DNA from: Candidatus Intricatilinea gracilis
GTDB lineage: Bacteria; Pseudomonadota; Gammaproteobacteria; Burkholderiales; Burkholderiaceae_C
DNA: 5,712 bases
Direction: 5' to 3'
Assembly: GCA_016702605.1 (NCBI GenBank)
Contig: JADJDQ010000020.1
Span: 1-5,712 of the forward strand
The first letter of the stretch is position 1. The number at the start of each line of letters is the position of its first letter. The translations under genes and the position numbers were made by a program. Of this stretch, positions 1 through 5,712 are shown in pieces. The notes beneath the pieces are model-generated. The model was not told where the DNA came from, did no database searches, and worked only from the letters and a program-made list of their open reading frames with translations.

Positions 1-850
1 TCGTCGTAGGTCACCCGCTCGACCCGGAAGCGGCCGTAGACAAAGGGTCCGTCCGCGCGGTGCCAGACCGCATCGCCGCGCCCGGGCACGCGCCGGCCGC
101 CTTCGGCGCTGCGGAACTCGCTCAGCGGCGTGGTCCAGGGCATCCGGTCGACGCGGTCGTTGGCCTTCACGTCGCCGCGGTCCTCGGGGCGGAAGTCGAC
201 CAGCCAGCCCTCGGCGTCGAAGGTCAGCTCGGCGCTCACCGTGTGCGGCCCGTTCGCGGGGAACACCACCCGCGCGTGCTGCGCATTGGAGGCCTCCCAG
301 CGCATCGCCGGCCCCAGCAGCGCGGAGGGTGCGTAGGCGCACAGGTCGTTGAGCAGCGTCACCGTCTCCGGTGCGCGACAGCAGCGGCCGGCAAGTCCGC
401 CACATCCACCCCGGCCAGGCACCTGCATCGTGGCGTCGTGCCCGCGGTGGTAGTCGTGCAGCACCTGCACAGCGCAGGCCCGCCATGCAGGGGTGAACAT
501 GTGGAACAGGCGCCGCGGCGGATCGAGCACATCCACCTGGTGCGCCGGGCCGCGCATGCCGGGCTGGTCAGCGCCGAGTACAGCGTCGCGTCGAAGGTCA
601 CATGCACCGCGCGCACGGGCGGGCGGCCGACCACGCCGGCATGGCGCAGCCAGCGCTGCACCGGCTCGGGCGGCCAGCCGGGCGAGGTCCGCCTCGGTGA
701 CCGGCGCCGCGGCGGCGGCAGCGCGGGCAGCGCGGTCAGGCGCTGCCGGAACACCTCGCCGAGGTCCGCCCCCGGTCGGTTCGACACCCAAAGAGCCGCC
801 AATCCAGCCAGCACCAGCAGGCCGGCAACCACCCACAGGACGACGCGCAT
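1..850 (-). CDS. DUF6544-family protein, membrane-anchored, C-terminus cut by window edge, several frameshifts
   Basis: The start is the ATG at 850, with GGAGG (857-861) six bases upstream. Residues 3-22 form one hydrophobic helix, so the protein is probably anchored in the inner membrane with the rest outside the cytoplasm. After it comes a PEPVQRWLRHAGVVGRP segment, the family's typical 'LPEPVQRYLRxAGVVG' opening. Near the C-terminus, MPWTTPLSEFR, then GRGDAVW, then FVYGRFRVERVTY match the family's PW-TP-x-Y/F, GE-x-VW and F-Y-x-xEI landmarks. The coding frame changes several times: a compensating pair near 740 and 675, a lost base near 569, and a cluster at 369-421 (two bases lost near 420, single losses near 391 and 387, one extra near 369) that nets to minus three. 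Restored protein in between includes VDVLDPPRRLFHMF, VQVLHDYHRGHDATMQV and ETVTLLNDLCAYAPSALL. The family's function is not established. It is 120 bp downstream of ttuD on the same strand but has no obvious link to tartrate. Confidence 0.75.
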
Positions 851-856
851 CGACTG

Positions 857-861
857 CCTCC
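857..861 (-). promoter_or_regulatory. Ribosome binding site of the DUF6544 gene
   Basis: GGAGG on the minus strand lies six bases before the ATG at 850. It fixes the start and shows that the N-terminal hydrophobic helix belongs to the protein. Confidence 0.6.
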
Positions 862-970
862 AACGGACATCCGGTCCAGGCGGTCAGTCTGGCACCGGGT
901 GCGCGAAGGCGGGTTGATGGGTCAGCAAGTCCACCCGCAGCCGACCGCACGGCAATCCACCCGCTGCCGG

Positions 971-2163
971 TCACCGAGTGATCAGGATCGCCCGGAAGTC
1001 GTTCACGTTGGTCAACGTCGGGCCAGTGACGAGGCTGTCGCCCAGGGCTTCGAAGAAGGTGTGCGCGTCGTTGCGGTCCAGCGCATCGGCGGCGCGGTGG
1101 CCCAGCGCTTCGGCGCGCGCCAGGGTGTCCGGCCCGGCCAGGGCTCCGGCGATCGGCTCGATGCCGTCCACGCCATCGGTGTCAGCCGCCAGCGCGTGGA
1201 TGTGGGGGTCGCCCTGCAGCGCCAGGGTCAGGGCGAGCAGGAACTCGACGTTGCGCCCGCCGCGGCCGCTGCCGCGCACCTGCACCGTCGATTCGCCACC
1301 GAGAGCAGCACGCAGGGCGGCGTGAAGGGCTGGGCGCGGCGGGCCACCTGCTGGGCGATGGCGGCGAGGGTGCGGCCCATCGAGCGGGCCTCGCCCTCCA
1401 GCGCGTCGCCCAGGATGTGCACCGCCAGCCCGGCGCGCCGGCCGACCTCCGCCGCGGCCTCCAGCGCCTGCTGCGGGGTGGCGATCCAGTGCGTCTCGAT
1501 GGCCGGCAGGCGCGGGTCGCCGGGCTTGTGGGATTCGGCGATCGTCGCTTCCTCCAGCAGGCGCAGCACGGCCGGCGGCGCGTCGATGCGGCAGCGCCGC
1601 AGGATGGCCAGTGCGTCGGCGCAGGTGGTCGGGTCGGGCACGGTGGGGCCGGAGGCGATGTCCACCGCGGCGTCACCCGGCACGTCTGAGATGACCAGGT
1701 TGACCACCCGGGCCGGCGCGCAGGCGGCAGCCAGGCGCCCACCCTTGATGGCCGAGAGGTGGCGGCGCACGGTGTTGATCTCGCCGATGGTCGCACCGCT
1801 GGCCAGCAGGGCGCGGGCGAGGGACTGCTTGTCGGCCAGGGTGATGCCGGGCAGTGGCAGGGCCAGCAAGGCCGAGCCGCCGCCGGAGAGCAGATGGATC
1901 ACCAGGTCGCCTCGATGCGGTCGCAGGGTAGAGCGTGGCCGTAGCGGGTCACGACCAGGCCCGCAGCGGCGCTGGCCAGTGCCGCTCAGGCACTGCGCCA
2001 TCGACGCCGCGGCCTTGCCGGCACCAATGACCACGGTGCGTCCGCGGGGCACCGGCGGCAGGTGGCGCGGCAGGCTGTGCGCCGGCTGGGCCGCCTGCAG
2101 CGCGGCGTCGAACATCGCGCGCAGCAGGTCGCGGGCCGCAGGGGCTTCCATCGTCTGCGTCAC
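971..2163 (-). CDS. ttuD: Type-2 glycerate kinase (DUF4147 + MOFRL), frameshifted and with an internal deletion
   Basis: This is an ATP-dependent cytosolic glycerate kinase of the TtuD/GckA family, often mislabelled hydroxypyruvate reductase. It converts D-glycerate to 2-phosphoglycerate. The N-terminal DUF4147 domain shows VVIGAGKAAASMAQ (the lysine near residue 50 matches the family's conserved active-site lysine by motif), GLVVTRYGHALPCDRIE, LLSGGGSALLALP, TIGEINTVRRHLSAIKGGRLA and VISDVPGD followed by IASGPTVPDPTT. The C-terminal MOFRL domain shows VRGSGRGGRNVEF, AADTDGVDG and the terminal TNVNDFRAILI. The GTG start at 2163 overlaps the upstream stop; an ATG at 2151 is the alternative. 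Slips: one C missing at 1299-1300, at 1960-1962 and near 1987 (plus-strand view). Near 1911 the frame jumps from DRIE straight to GDLVIHLLSGG, missing about 30 residues that hold the family's HPVPD motif. As read the gene would be inactive. The product assignment is secure; the tartrate role is inferred from its neighbours. Confidence 0.88.
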
Positions 2164-3146
2164 TCGATGACGACCTTGGCCTGCTTGACCAGGCGGGCGT
2201 ACTTCTCGCTATCGTCACGGATCTGGCGGGCCATCTGCTCGGGCGTGTTGCCGATGGGCTCGGCGCCGATCTCGTCCATGCGCTTCTTGAACTCGGGCGA
2301 GCGGATGATCTTGACCATCTCGGTGGCAAGCCGGGCCTGCACGTCCTGGGCGTGGCCACCGGCGCGAGCACCGAACCAGGTGCCGAGGTCGAAGCCTGCC
2401 AGCCCGGCCTCGGCCAGGGTGGGCACCTCCGGCAGGGCCGAGGAGCGCTTGCCGGTGGTCACCGCAGCGCGCGCAGCTTGCCGGCTGCTGATGTGCTGCA
2501 GCACCGGGGTGATGGTGTCGAAGGACATCGTCACCTGCCCGCCCAGCAGGTCGGTGGTGAGCGGGCCGCTGCCCTTTATGCGGGATGTGCAGCAGGTTGG
2601 CGCCGATCATGTTCTCGAACTGGGTGCCGATCAGGTGCTGCGCGGTGCCGTTGCCGTTGGAGCCATAGCTCAGCTCGGGCTTGGCGGTCTTGGCCAGCGC
2701 CGCCAGTTCGGCCACCGTCCTGGCCGGCGAGGCCGCGCTGACCACCAGCACGTTGGGCACCAGTGCGATGGTGGTCAGCGGCGCAAAGTCCTTCTGCAGG
2801 TCGTAGGGCAGCTTCTTGTAGACCGCGGGGGCGATGGTGTGATGCACGGCGCCGACCAGCAGGGTGTGGCCGTCCGCCCTGGACTTGGCGACCAGGTCCG
2901 CCCCAGCGTCGCGCCCGCGCCGGGCTTGTTCTCGACGATCACCGTCTGGCCGAGCGCCGGGCCGAGCTTCTCGGCCAGCGAGCGCGCCAGCACGTCGGTG
3001 GTGCCGCCGGCCGGGAAGGGCACGATCAGCGTGACGGGCTTGGTCGGGAAGGTCTCGGCCGCGGCCATGCCGGGCAGGACCGCCAGCGCGGCAGCGCCGG
3101 CCAGCAGGCCACGGCGGGTGGAGGACATCGAAGGGATGTAGGTCAT
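2160..3146 (-). CDS. Bug/TctC-type tripartite tricarboxylate transporter substrate-binding protein, frameshifted
   Basis: This is a periplasmic solute-binding protein for a carboxylate, of the Bug (TctC) family. The ATG at 3146 has GGAG six bases upstream (3153-3156). Residues 9-30 form a signal peptide with a twin-arginine-like STRRGLLAG core and a cleavage site after GMAAA. The mature protein opens with the family signature FPTKPVTLIVPFPAGGTTD followed by VLAR. Later come ENKPGAGAT, HHTIAPAVYKKLPYDLQKDF, YGSNGNGTAQHLIG, LLHIPHKGSGP (after correction), TMSFDTITPVL, LPEVPTLAEAG and a typical C-terminus with SPEFKKRMDEIGAEPIG. The net length of 328 residues is normal. Slips on the plus strand: one C lost in the run at 2901-2904, one C gained at 2572-2574, and a compensating pair near 2483 and 2465 that turns an expected GKLRALAVTT into RQAARAAVTT. 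No membrane subunits (TctA/TctB) are in the window. It sits between ttuC and ttuD, so tartrate or a related diacid is the likely ligand (inference). Confidence 0.9.
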
Positions 3147-3152
3147 GACGGT

Positions 3153-3156
3153 CTCC
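3153..3156 (-). promoter_or_regulatory. Ribosome binding site deciding the start of the solute-binding protein
   Basis: GGAG is six bases upstream of the ATG at 3146. The second in-frame ATG, at 3128, has no such sequence before it, so the longer form with six residues ahead of the signal peptide core is preferred. Confidence 0.55.
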
Positions 3157-3180
3157 GGGTCGGGCGATCTGGGGTCGCGT

Positions 3181-4271
3181 TCAGGTGAGCACCTCAGCGG
3201 CTCTCTGTGCGGCGAGGTGCCGGCACACGGCCTCGGTCACCTGCACCGTGGTGGCGCTGCCGCCCAGGTCGCGGGTGTGCAGCGCGGGCGTGGCAGTGAC
3301 GGTCTCGATGGCCGCCATCAGCCGCTGCGCCGCAGCGTGCTCGCCCAGGTGCTCCAGCAGCATCACGCAGCTCCAGAAGGTGCCCACGGGGTTGGCCAGG
3401 CCCTGGCCCATGATGTCGAAGGCCGAGCCGTGGATGGGCTCGAACATGCTCGGGTAGCGGCGCTGCGGGTCGAGGTTGCCCGTGGGGGCAATGCCCAGGC
3501 TGCCGGCGAGTGCAGCGGCCGGGTCGCTGAGGATGTCCGCATGCAGGTTGGTGGCGACGATGGTGTCCAGCGTGGCCGGCCGGTTGACCATGCGCGCGGT
3601 CATGGCGTCCACCAGCTCCTTGTCCCACTTCACGTCCGGAAGTCGGCGGCCACCTCGGCGGCGATCTGGTCCCACATCACCATCGCGTGGCGCTGGGCGT
3701 TGCTCTTGGTGACCACCGTCAGCAGCTTGCGCGGGCGGCTCCGGGCCAGCTCGAAGGCGAAGCGGATGATGCGCTCCACACCCACGCGGGTCATGATCGA
3801 CACGTCGGTGGCCGCCTCGATCGGGTGGCCCTGGTGAACCCGGCCGCCGACGCCCGAGTATTCGCCCTCGGAGTTCTCGCGCACGATGACCCAGTTCAGA
3901 TCTTCGGTCCGGCAGCGCTTGAGCGGCCCGTCGATGCCCGGCAGGATGCGCGTCGGGCGCACGTTGGCGTATTGATCGAAGCCCTGGCAGATCTTCAGGC
4001 GCAGGCCCCACAGCGTGATGTGGTCGGGGATGTGCGGGTCGCCGGCCGAGCCGAACAGGATGGCGTCCTTGCCCTTGAGGGCCTCCAGCCCGTCGGCCGG
4101 CATCATCTCGCCGTGCTCGCGGTACCAGTCACCGCCCCAGTCGAAGGACTCGAACTCGACGGCAAAGCCGCCATCGGCCGCGGCCAGCGCCTGCAGCACC
4201 TGCCGGCCGGCGGGCACCACTTCCTTGCCGATCCCGTCTCCGGGAATGGCTGCGATGGCGTAGGTCTTCAT
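3181..4271 (-). CDS. ttuC: Tartrate dehydrogenase / D-malate dehydrogenase (decarboxylating), one frameshift
   Basis: This is a cytosolic NAD-dependent beta-decarboxylating dehydrogenase of the isopropylmalate dehydrogenase superfamily. Characterised TtuC-type enzymes oxidise tartrate to oxaloglycolate, convert meso-tartrate to D-glycerate and oxidatively decarboxylate D-malate to pyruvate. The ATG at 4271 has AGGAG seven bases upstream. Visible motifs are IPGDGIGKEV (residues 9-18), the subfamily-typical LWGLRLKI then DQYANVRP (87-106), VRENSEGEYSGVGGR (130-144) and VVTKSN (186-191). Tyr138 and Lys189 fit the catalytic pair; Arg91, Arg105 and Arg131 fit the substrate arginines. After residue 211 one base is missing (GG for GGG at 3638-3639). 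With it restored, ADFPDVKWDKELVDAM continues to TNLHADILSD with the metal-binding aspartates, then FEPIHGSAFDIMGQGLANP. Restored length is 363 residues, normal for the family. It is the first gene of the operon and lies divergent to a LysR gene, as in the ttu and dmlA/dmlR loci. Tartrate and D-malate use cannot be told apart by sequence alone. Confidence 0.92.
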
Positions 4272-4278
4272 GTCGGTT

Positions 4279-4283
4279 CTCCT
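4279..4283 (-). promoter_or_regulatory. Ribosome binding site of ttuC
   Basis: AGGAG on the minus strand lies seven bases before the ATG at 4271. It is the best ribosome site in the window and fits the first gene of the operon. Confidence 0.65.
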
Positions 4284-4322
4284 GTCGGTGGCGATGTCCG
4301 CACTTTAAGAAACCGGGGCTTG

Positions 4323-4332
4323 CCGGATCCGG
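4323..4332. repeat. Perfect 10-bp palindrome in the divergent promoter region
   Basis: CCGGATCCGG equals its own reverse complement and lies near the middle of the gap between ttuC and the LysR gene. It may be an operator half of the regulator's site. In such GC-rich DNA a chance match is also possible. Confidence 0.35.
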
Positions 4333-4371
4333 AGTCGAAAGTGAAAGCATCGTCAACCCCAGGTGAACGAT

Positions 4372-4376
4372 GAGGA
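4372..4376 (+). promoter_or_regulatory. Ribosome binding site deciding the LysR start
   Basis: GAGGA lies four bases before the ATG at 4381. The alternative in-frame GTG at 4363 has no comparable site upstream, and the extra six residues would precede the usual LysR N-terminus, so 4381 is preferred. Confidence 0.45.
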
Positions 4377-4380
4377 CGTG

Positions 4381-5350
4381 ATGACCCAGCCCGCTTCGCA
4401 AAGCCCACTGCACAGCGCCGACCTGGCCTTCCTGGTCACGCCTGGCGGGCAGCGGCAGCCTGAGCGCCGCGGCGCGCGCGAGCTGGGCCTGTCCAAGGCG
4501 GCGGTGAGCAAGCGCCTGGGACTGATCGATCACGCAGTGGCGTGGCGCTGGTCAATCGCACCACGCGGCGCATGAGCCTGACGCCCGAGGGCGAGGCGGT
4601 GGTGGAGCGCGCCCGGCACATCCTGGGCGAGATCGAGGAGCTGGATGCGCTGCTGCGCCGCGCCAAGGCGCTGCCGCAGGGGCTGCTGCGCGTGAACGCC
4701 ACGCTCGGCTTCGGGCGCAGCCAGGTGGCGCCAGTGATCTCGCGCTTCGTGCGCGCCCACCCGGAGGTGGACGTGCAGGTGCAGCTCTCGGTCAACCCGC
4801 CACCGCTGACGGACGACGCCTTCGACGTCTGCATCCGCTTCGGCGCGCCGCCCGACGCCCGGGTGATCGCCCGCCGGCTGGCCGCCAACCGCCGCCTGCT
4901 CTGCGCCGCGCCGGCCTACCTGGCGCGCTGCGGCACGCCACAAAGACGCCACAGGAGCTGGTGGGCCACGCCTGCATCGGCATCCGCCAGGGCGACGAGG
5001 CCTACGGCACCTGGCGCCTGTCGACCGGCCGGGGAGCGCGCCAGCGCAGCGAAACGGTGAAGACGCGCGGCAACCTGGCCACCAACGACGGCGAGATCGC
5101 CGTGGCCTGGGCGCTGGAGGGGCATGGCATCCTGATGCGCGCCGAGTGGGACATCGCCCGCCACCTGGCCAGCGGCCGGCTGGTACCGGTGCTGCCGCAG
5201 TGGGAAACGCCCGAGGCGGACATCTACGCCGTCTGGCCGCAGCGGCTGCAGCTGTCCACGCGGGTGCGGGCCTTCGTCGACTTCATCGCTGAGTCCTTCG
5301 GTGCGCCGCAACCGGCGCCGGAGGCCCCCCCTGCGTCAGAACACGCCTAG
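4381..5350 (+). CDS. LysR-type transcriptional regulator, divergent to ttuC, frameshifted
   Basis: This is a LysR-family DNA-binding regulator, probably the TtuA/DmlR-type activator of the divergent operon. The N-terminal winged helix-turn-helix (about residues 7-65) reads, after correction, FLVTLAGSGSLSAAARELGL, then SKAAVSKRLGLI and VALVNRTTRRMSLTPEGEAV. A linker helix (HILGEIEELDALLRRAKALP) leads to the periplasmic-binding-protein-like effector domain, which resembles the CrgA-like group: GLLRVNATLGFGRSQVAPVI, FVRAHPEVDVQVQLS, DVCIRFGAPPDARVIARRL, LLCAAPAYLAR, TNDGEIAVAWALEGHGILM and LVPVLPQWETPEADIYAVWP. Slips: an extra C at 4441-4442 and an extra GC within 4472-4480 (together +3, scrambling 12-13 residues in the recognition domain), a lost G at 4539-4540, and a shift near 4939-4945 beside a short direct repeat. 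Restored length is about 321 residues or slightly less. The effector is inferred from context to be tartrate or malate. The last 15 bases overlap the tail of the converging oxidoreductase gene. Confidence 0.87.
4935..4953 (+). repeat. 11-bp period direct repeat at a LysR frameshift
   Basis: ACGCCACA occurs at 4935-4942 and again at 4946-4953. Its 11-base period is not a multiple of three and lies exactly where the reading frame changes. Removing one unit joins GTP directly to QELVGH and restores the frame. A simple one-base loss in a Thr-Pro-x-x-Thr-Pro segment would do so too. Confidence 0.5.
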
Positions 5351-5712
5351 CCGCAGCCCGGCGGCCATGGCCGCGCCCAGGTCCTGGCAGCGCTGCAGGT
5401 CATCCGGCTCGATGTGCTTGGGCGCCAGGATCTGCTCGGGCGTCTGCGCCCGGGTGCAGACGATCAGCGGTCGGCCACCTGCGCCAGCCGCCAGCCGGTG
5501 GCAATGCGTGCGATCTGCCGCGCCGCGTCCTGCCCGTCGCTGCCGGCGCAGACCAGGCTGGCGTAGGGCCGGCCGGCCACGTGGTCGAGCACGGGGTAGT
5601 AGCTGCGGTCGAAGAAGTCCTTCATCAGACCGCCCATCGCGGCAAGGCATTCGGGCGTGGCGAAGAGGTAGCCATCGGCCGCCAGCACGTCGCCCGGGCC
5701 GGCTTCGCGGGC
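5336..5712 (-). CDS. Flavodoxin-fold NAD(P)H-dependent oxidoreductase, C-terminal part, one frameshift
   Basis: Only the C-terminal two thirds or so of a small flavodoxin-family protein is present; the start lies beyond the right edge. The readable part begins AREAGPGDVLAADGYLFATP. It goes on to ECLAAMGGLMKDFFDRSYYP, the typical FMN-contacting loop of this fold (GTPE-N-x-S-G-x-MK-x-FFDR), and then RPYASLVCAGSDGQDAARQI. One base is missing near 5469-5470 (GG for GGG on the plus strand). Restored, VADPLIVCTRAQTPEQILAP runs on to the end, LGAAMAAGLRLGVF. The family binds FMN and is thought to act as a cytosolic NAD(P)H-dependent reductase; the substrate cannot be predicted. It converges on the LysR gene and overlaps its end by 15 bases, so it is probably not part of the tartrate regulon. 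Confidence 0.8.
   Translation of the reverse strand, partial: PRSRPGRRAGGRWLPLRHARMPCRDGRSDEGLLRPQLLPRARPRGRPALRQPGLRRQRRAGRGAADRTHCHRLAAGAGGRPLIVCTRAQTPEQILAPKHIEPDDLQRCQDLGAAMAAGLRLGVF

Larger units (their letters stand above)
4272..4380. promoter_or_regulatory. Divergent ttuC / LysR control region
   Basis: This 109-bp gap between the dehydrogenase and the LysR gene must hold both promoters and the regulator's site. It is locally richer in A+T than its surroundings (CTTTAAGAAA at 4302-4311; GAAAGTGAAAG at 4337-4347). It contains a perfect 10-bp palindrome, CCGGATCCGG, at 4323-4332, and a weak dyad CGA-N11-TCG at 4336-4352, which has the spacing of LysR-type boxes. TTGACG on the minus strand (4351-4356) could be a -35 element for ttuC, but no good -10 lies at the right distance, so activator dependence is plausible. 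Which of these is the true operator cannot be told from the sequence alone. Confidence 0.5.

Noticed and set aside
60..917. Long plus-strand open frame (285 codons) opposite the DUF6544 gene
   Set aside because: Its translation is low-complexity Arg/Ala/Gly-rich with no family motif. The minus strand carries recognisable DUF6544 protein. It is a shadow of high G+C codon bias.
851..970. Possible terminator or operator between ttuD and the DUF6544 gene (GCACC-G-GGTGC at 892-902; TCCACCCGC at 930-938 and 956-964)
   Set aside because: The hairpin has a one-base centre and no T-run, so it is not a recognisable terminator. The 9-bp repeats are short and GC-rich, within chance expectation.
899..2170. 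Plus-strand open frame of 423 codons opposite the glycerate kinase
   Set aside because: It is exactly antisense to a clear TtuD gene, its composition is rich in Arg, Ala and Ser, and it has no ribosome site or motif. Its length only reflects GC-rich codons.
2062..3141. Plus-strand open frame of 359 codons opposite the solute-binding protein
   Set aside because: It is antisense to a Bug-family gene whose motifs are unmistakable, and it shows no domain of its own.
5312..5321. Perfect palindrome CCGGCGCCGG near the LysR 3' end
   Set aside because: It lies inside coding sequence, has no loop or following T-run, and is likely by chance at this G+C content.
1..5712. A hidden novel defence system or mobile element
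   Set aside because: All sequence over about 120 bp is accounted for by known metabolic, transport and regulatory families. No terminal repeats, transposase, integrase, toxin or repeat array is visible.

Overview
The window is about 70% G+C with strong third-position GC bias. The protein families and their order fit a betaproteobacterium, most likely Burkholderiales (inference from gene content; no marker gene is present). It reads as one ordinary catabolic locus with two unrelated flanking genes. I see no RNA gene, CRISPR array, insertion sequence or phage gene.

Layout from left to right: (1) bases 1-850, minus strand: a DUF6544-family protein with an N-terminal membrane segment, whose C-terminus runs off the left edge. 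(2) bases 971-4271, minus strand, transcribed right to left: a three-gene operon. It starts with a tartrate/D-malate dehydrogenase (TtuC type), then a Bug/TctC-type periplasmic solute-binding protein, then a type-2 glycerate kinase (TtuD type). The gaps are 34 bp and a 4-bp stop/start overlap. (3) bases 4272-4380: a divergent regulatory region. (4) bases 4381-5350, plus strand: a LysR-type regulator of the TtuA/DmlR kind. (5) bases 5336-5712, minus strand: the C-terminal part of a flavodoxin-fold NAD(P)H-dependent oxidoreductase, whose N-terminus lies beyond the right edge.

The middle five features make a coherent pathway. The binding protein captures a dicarboxylate, probably tartrate. The dehydrogenase converts tartrate or D-malate, and glycerate formed from meso-tartrate is phosphorylated by the kinase to enter lower glycolysis. 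The divergent LysR protein is the expected substrate-responsive activator.

The most unusual property of the window is that every gene is broken by small frameshifts, about 20 in 5.7 kb. Most are one-base losses or gains in short G or C runs, and the protein sequence stays well conserved on both sides of each. This is much more like uncorrected sequencing error than six independent pseudogenes. I therefore annotate each gene as one full-length CDS and list the slip positions. Separately, the glycerate kinase lacks about 30 conserved residues near base 1911, which a one-base slip cannot explain.
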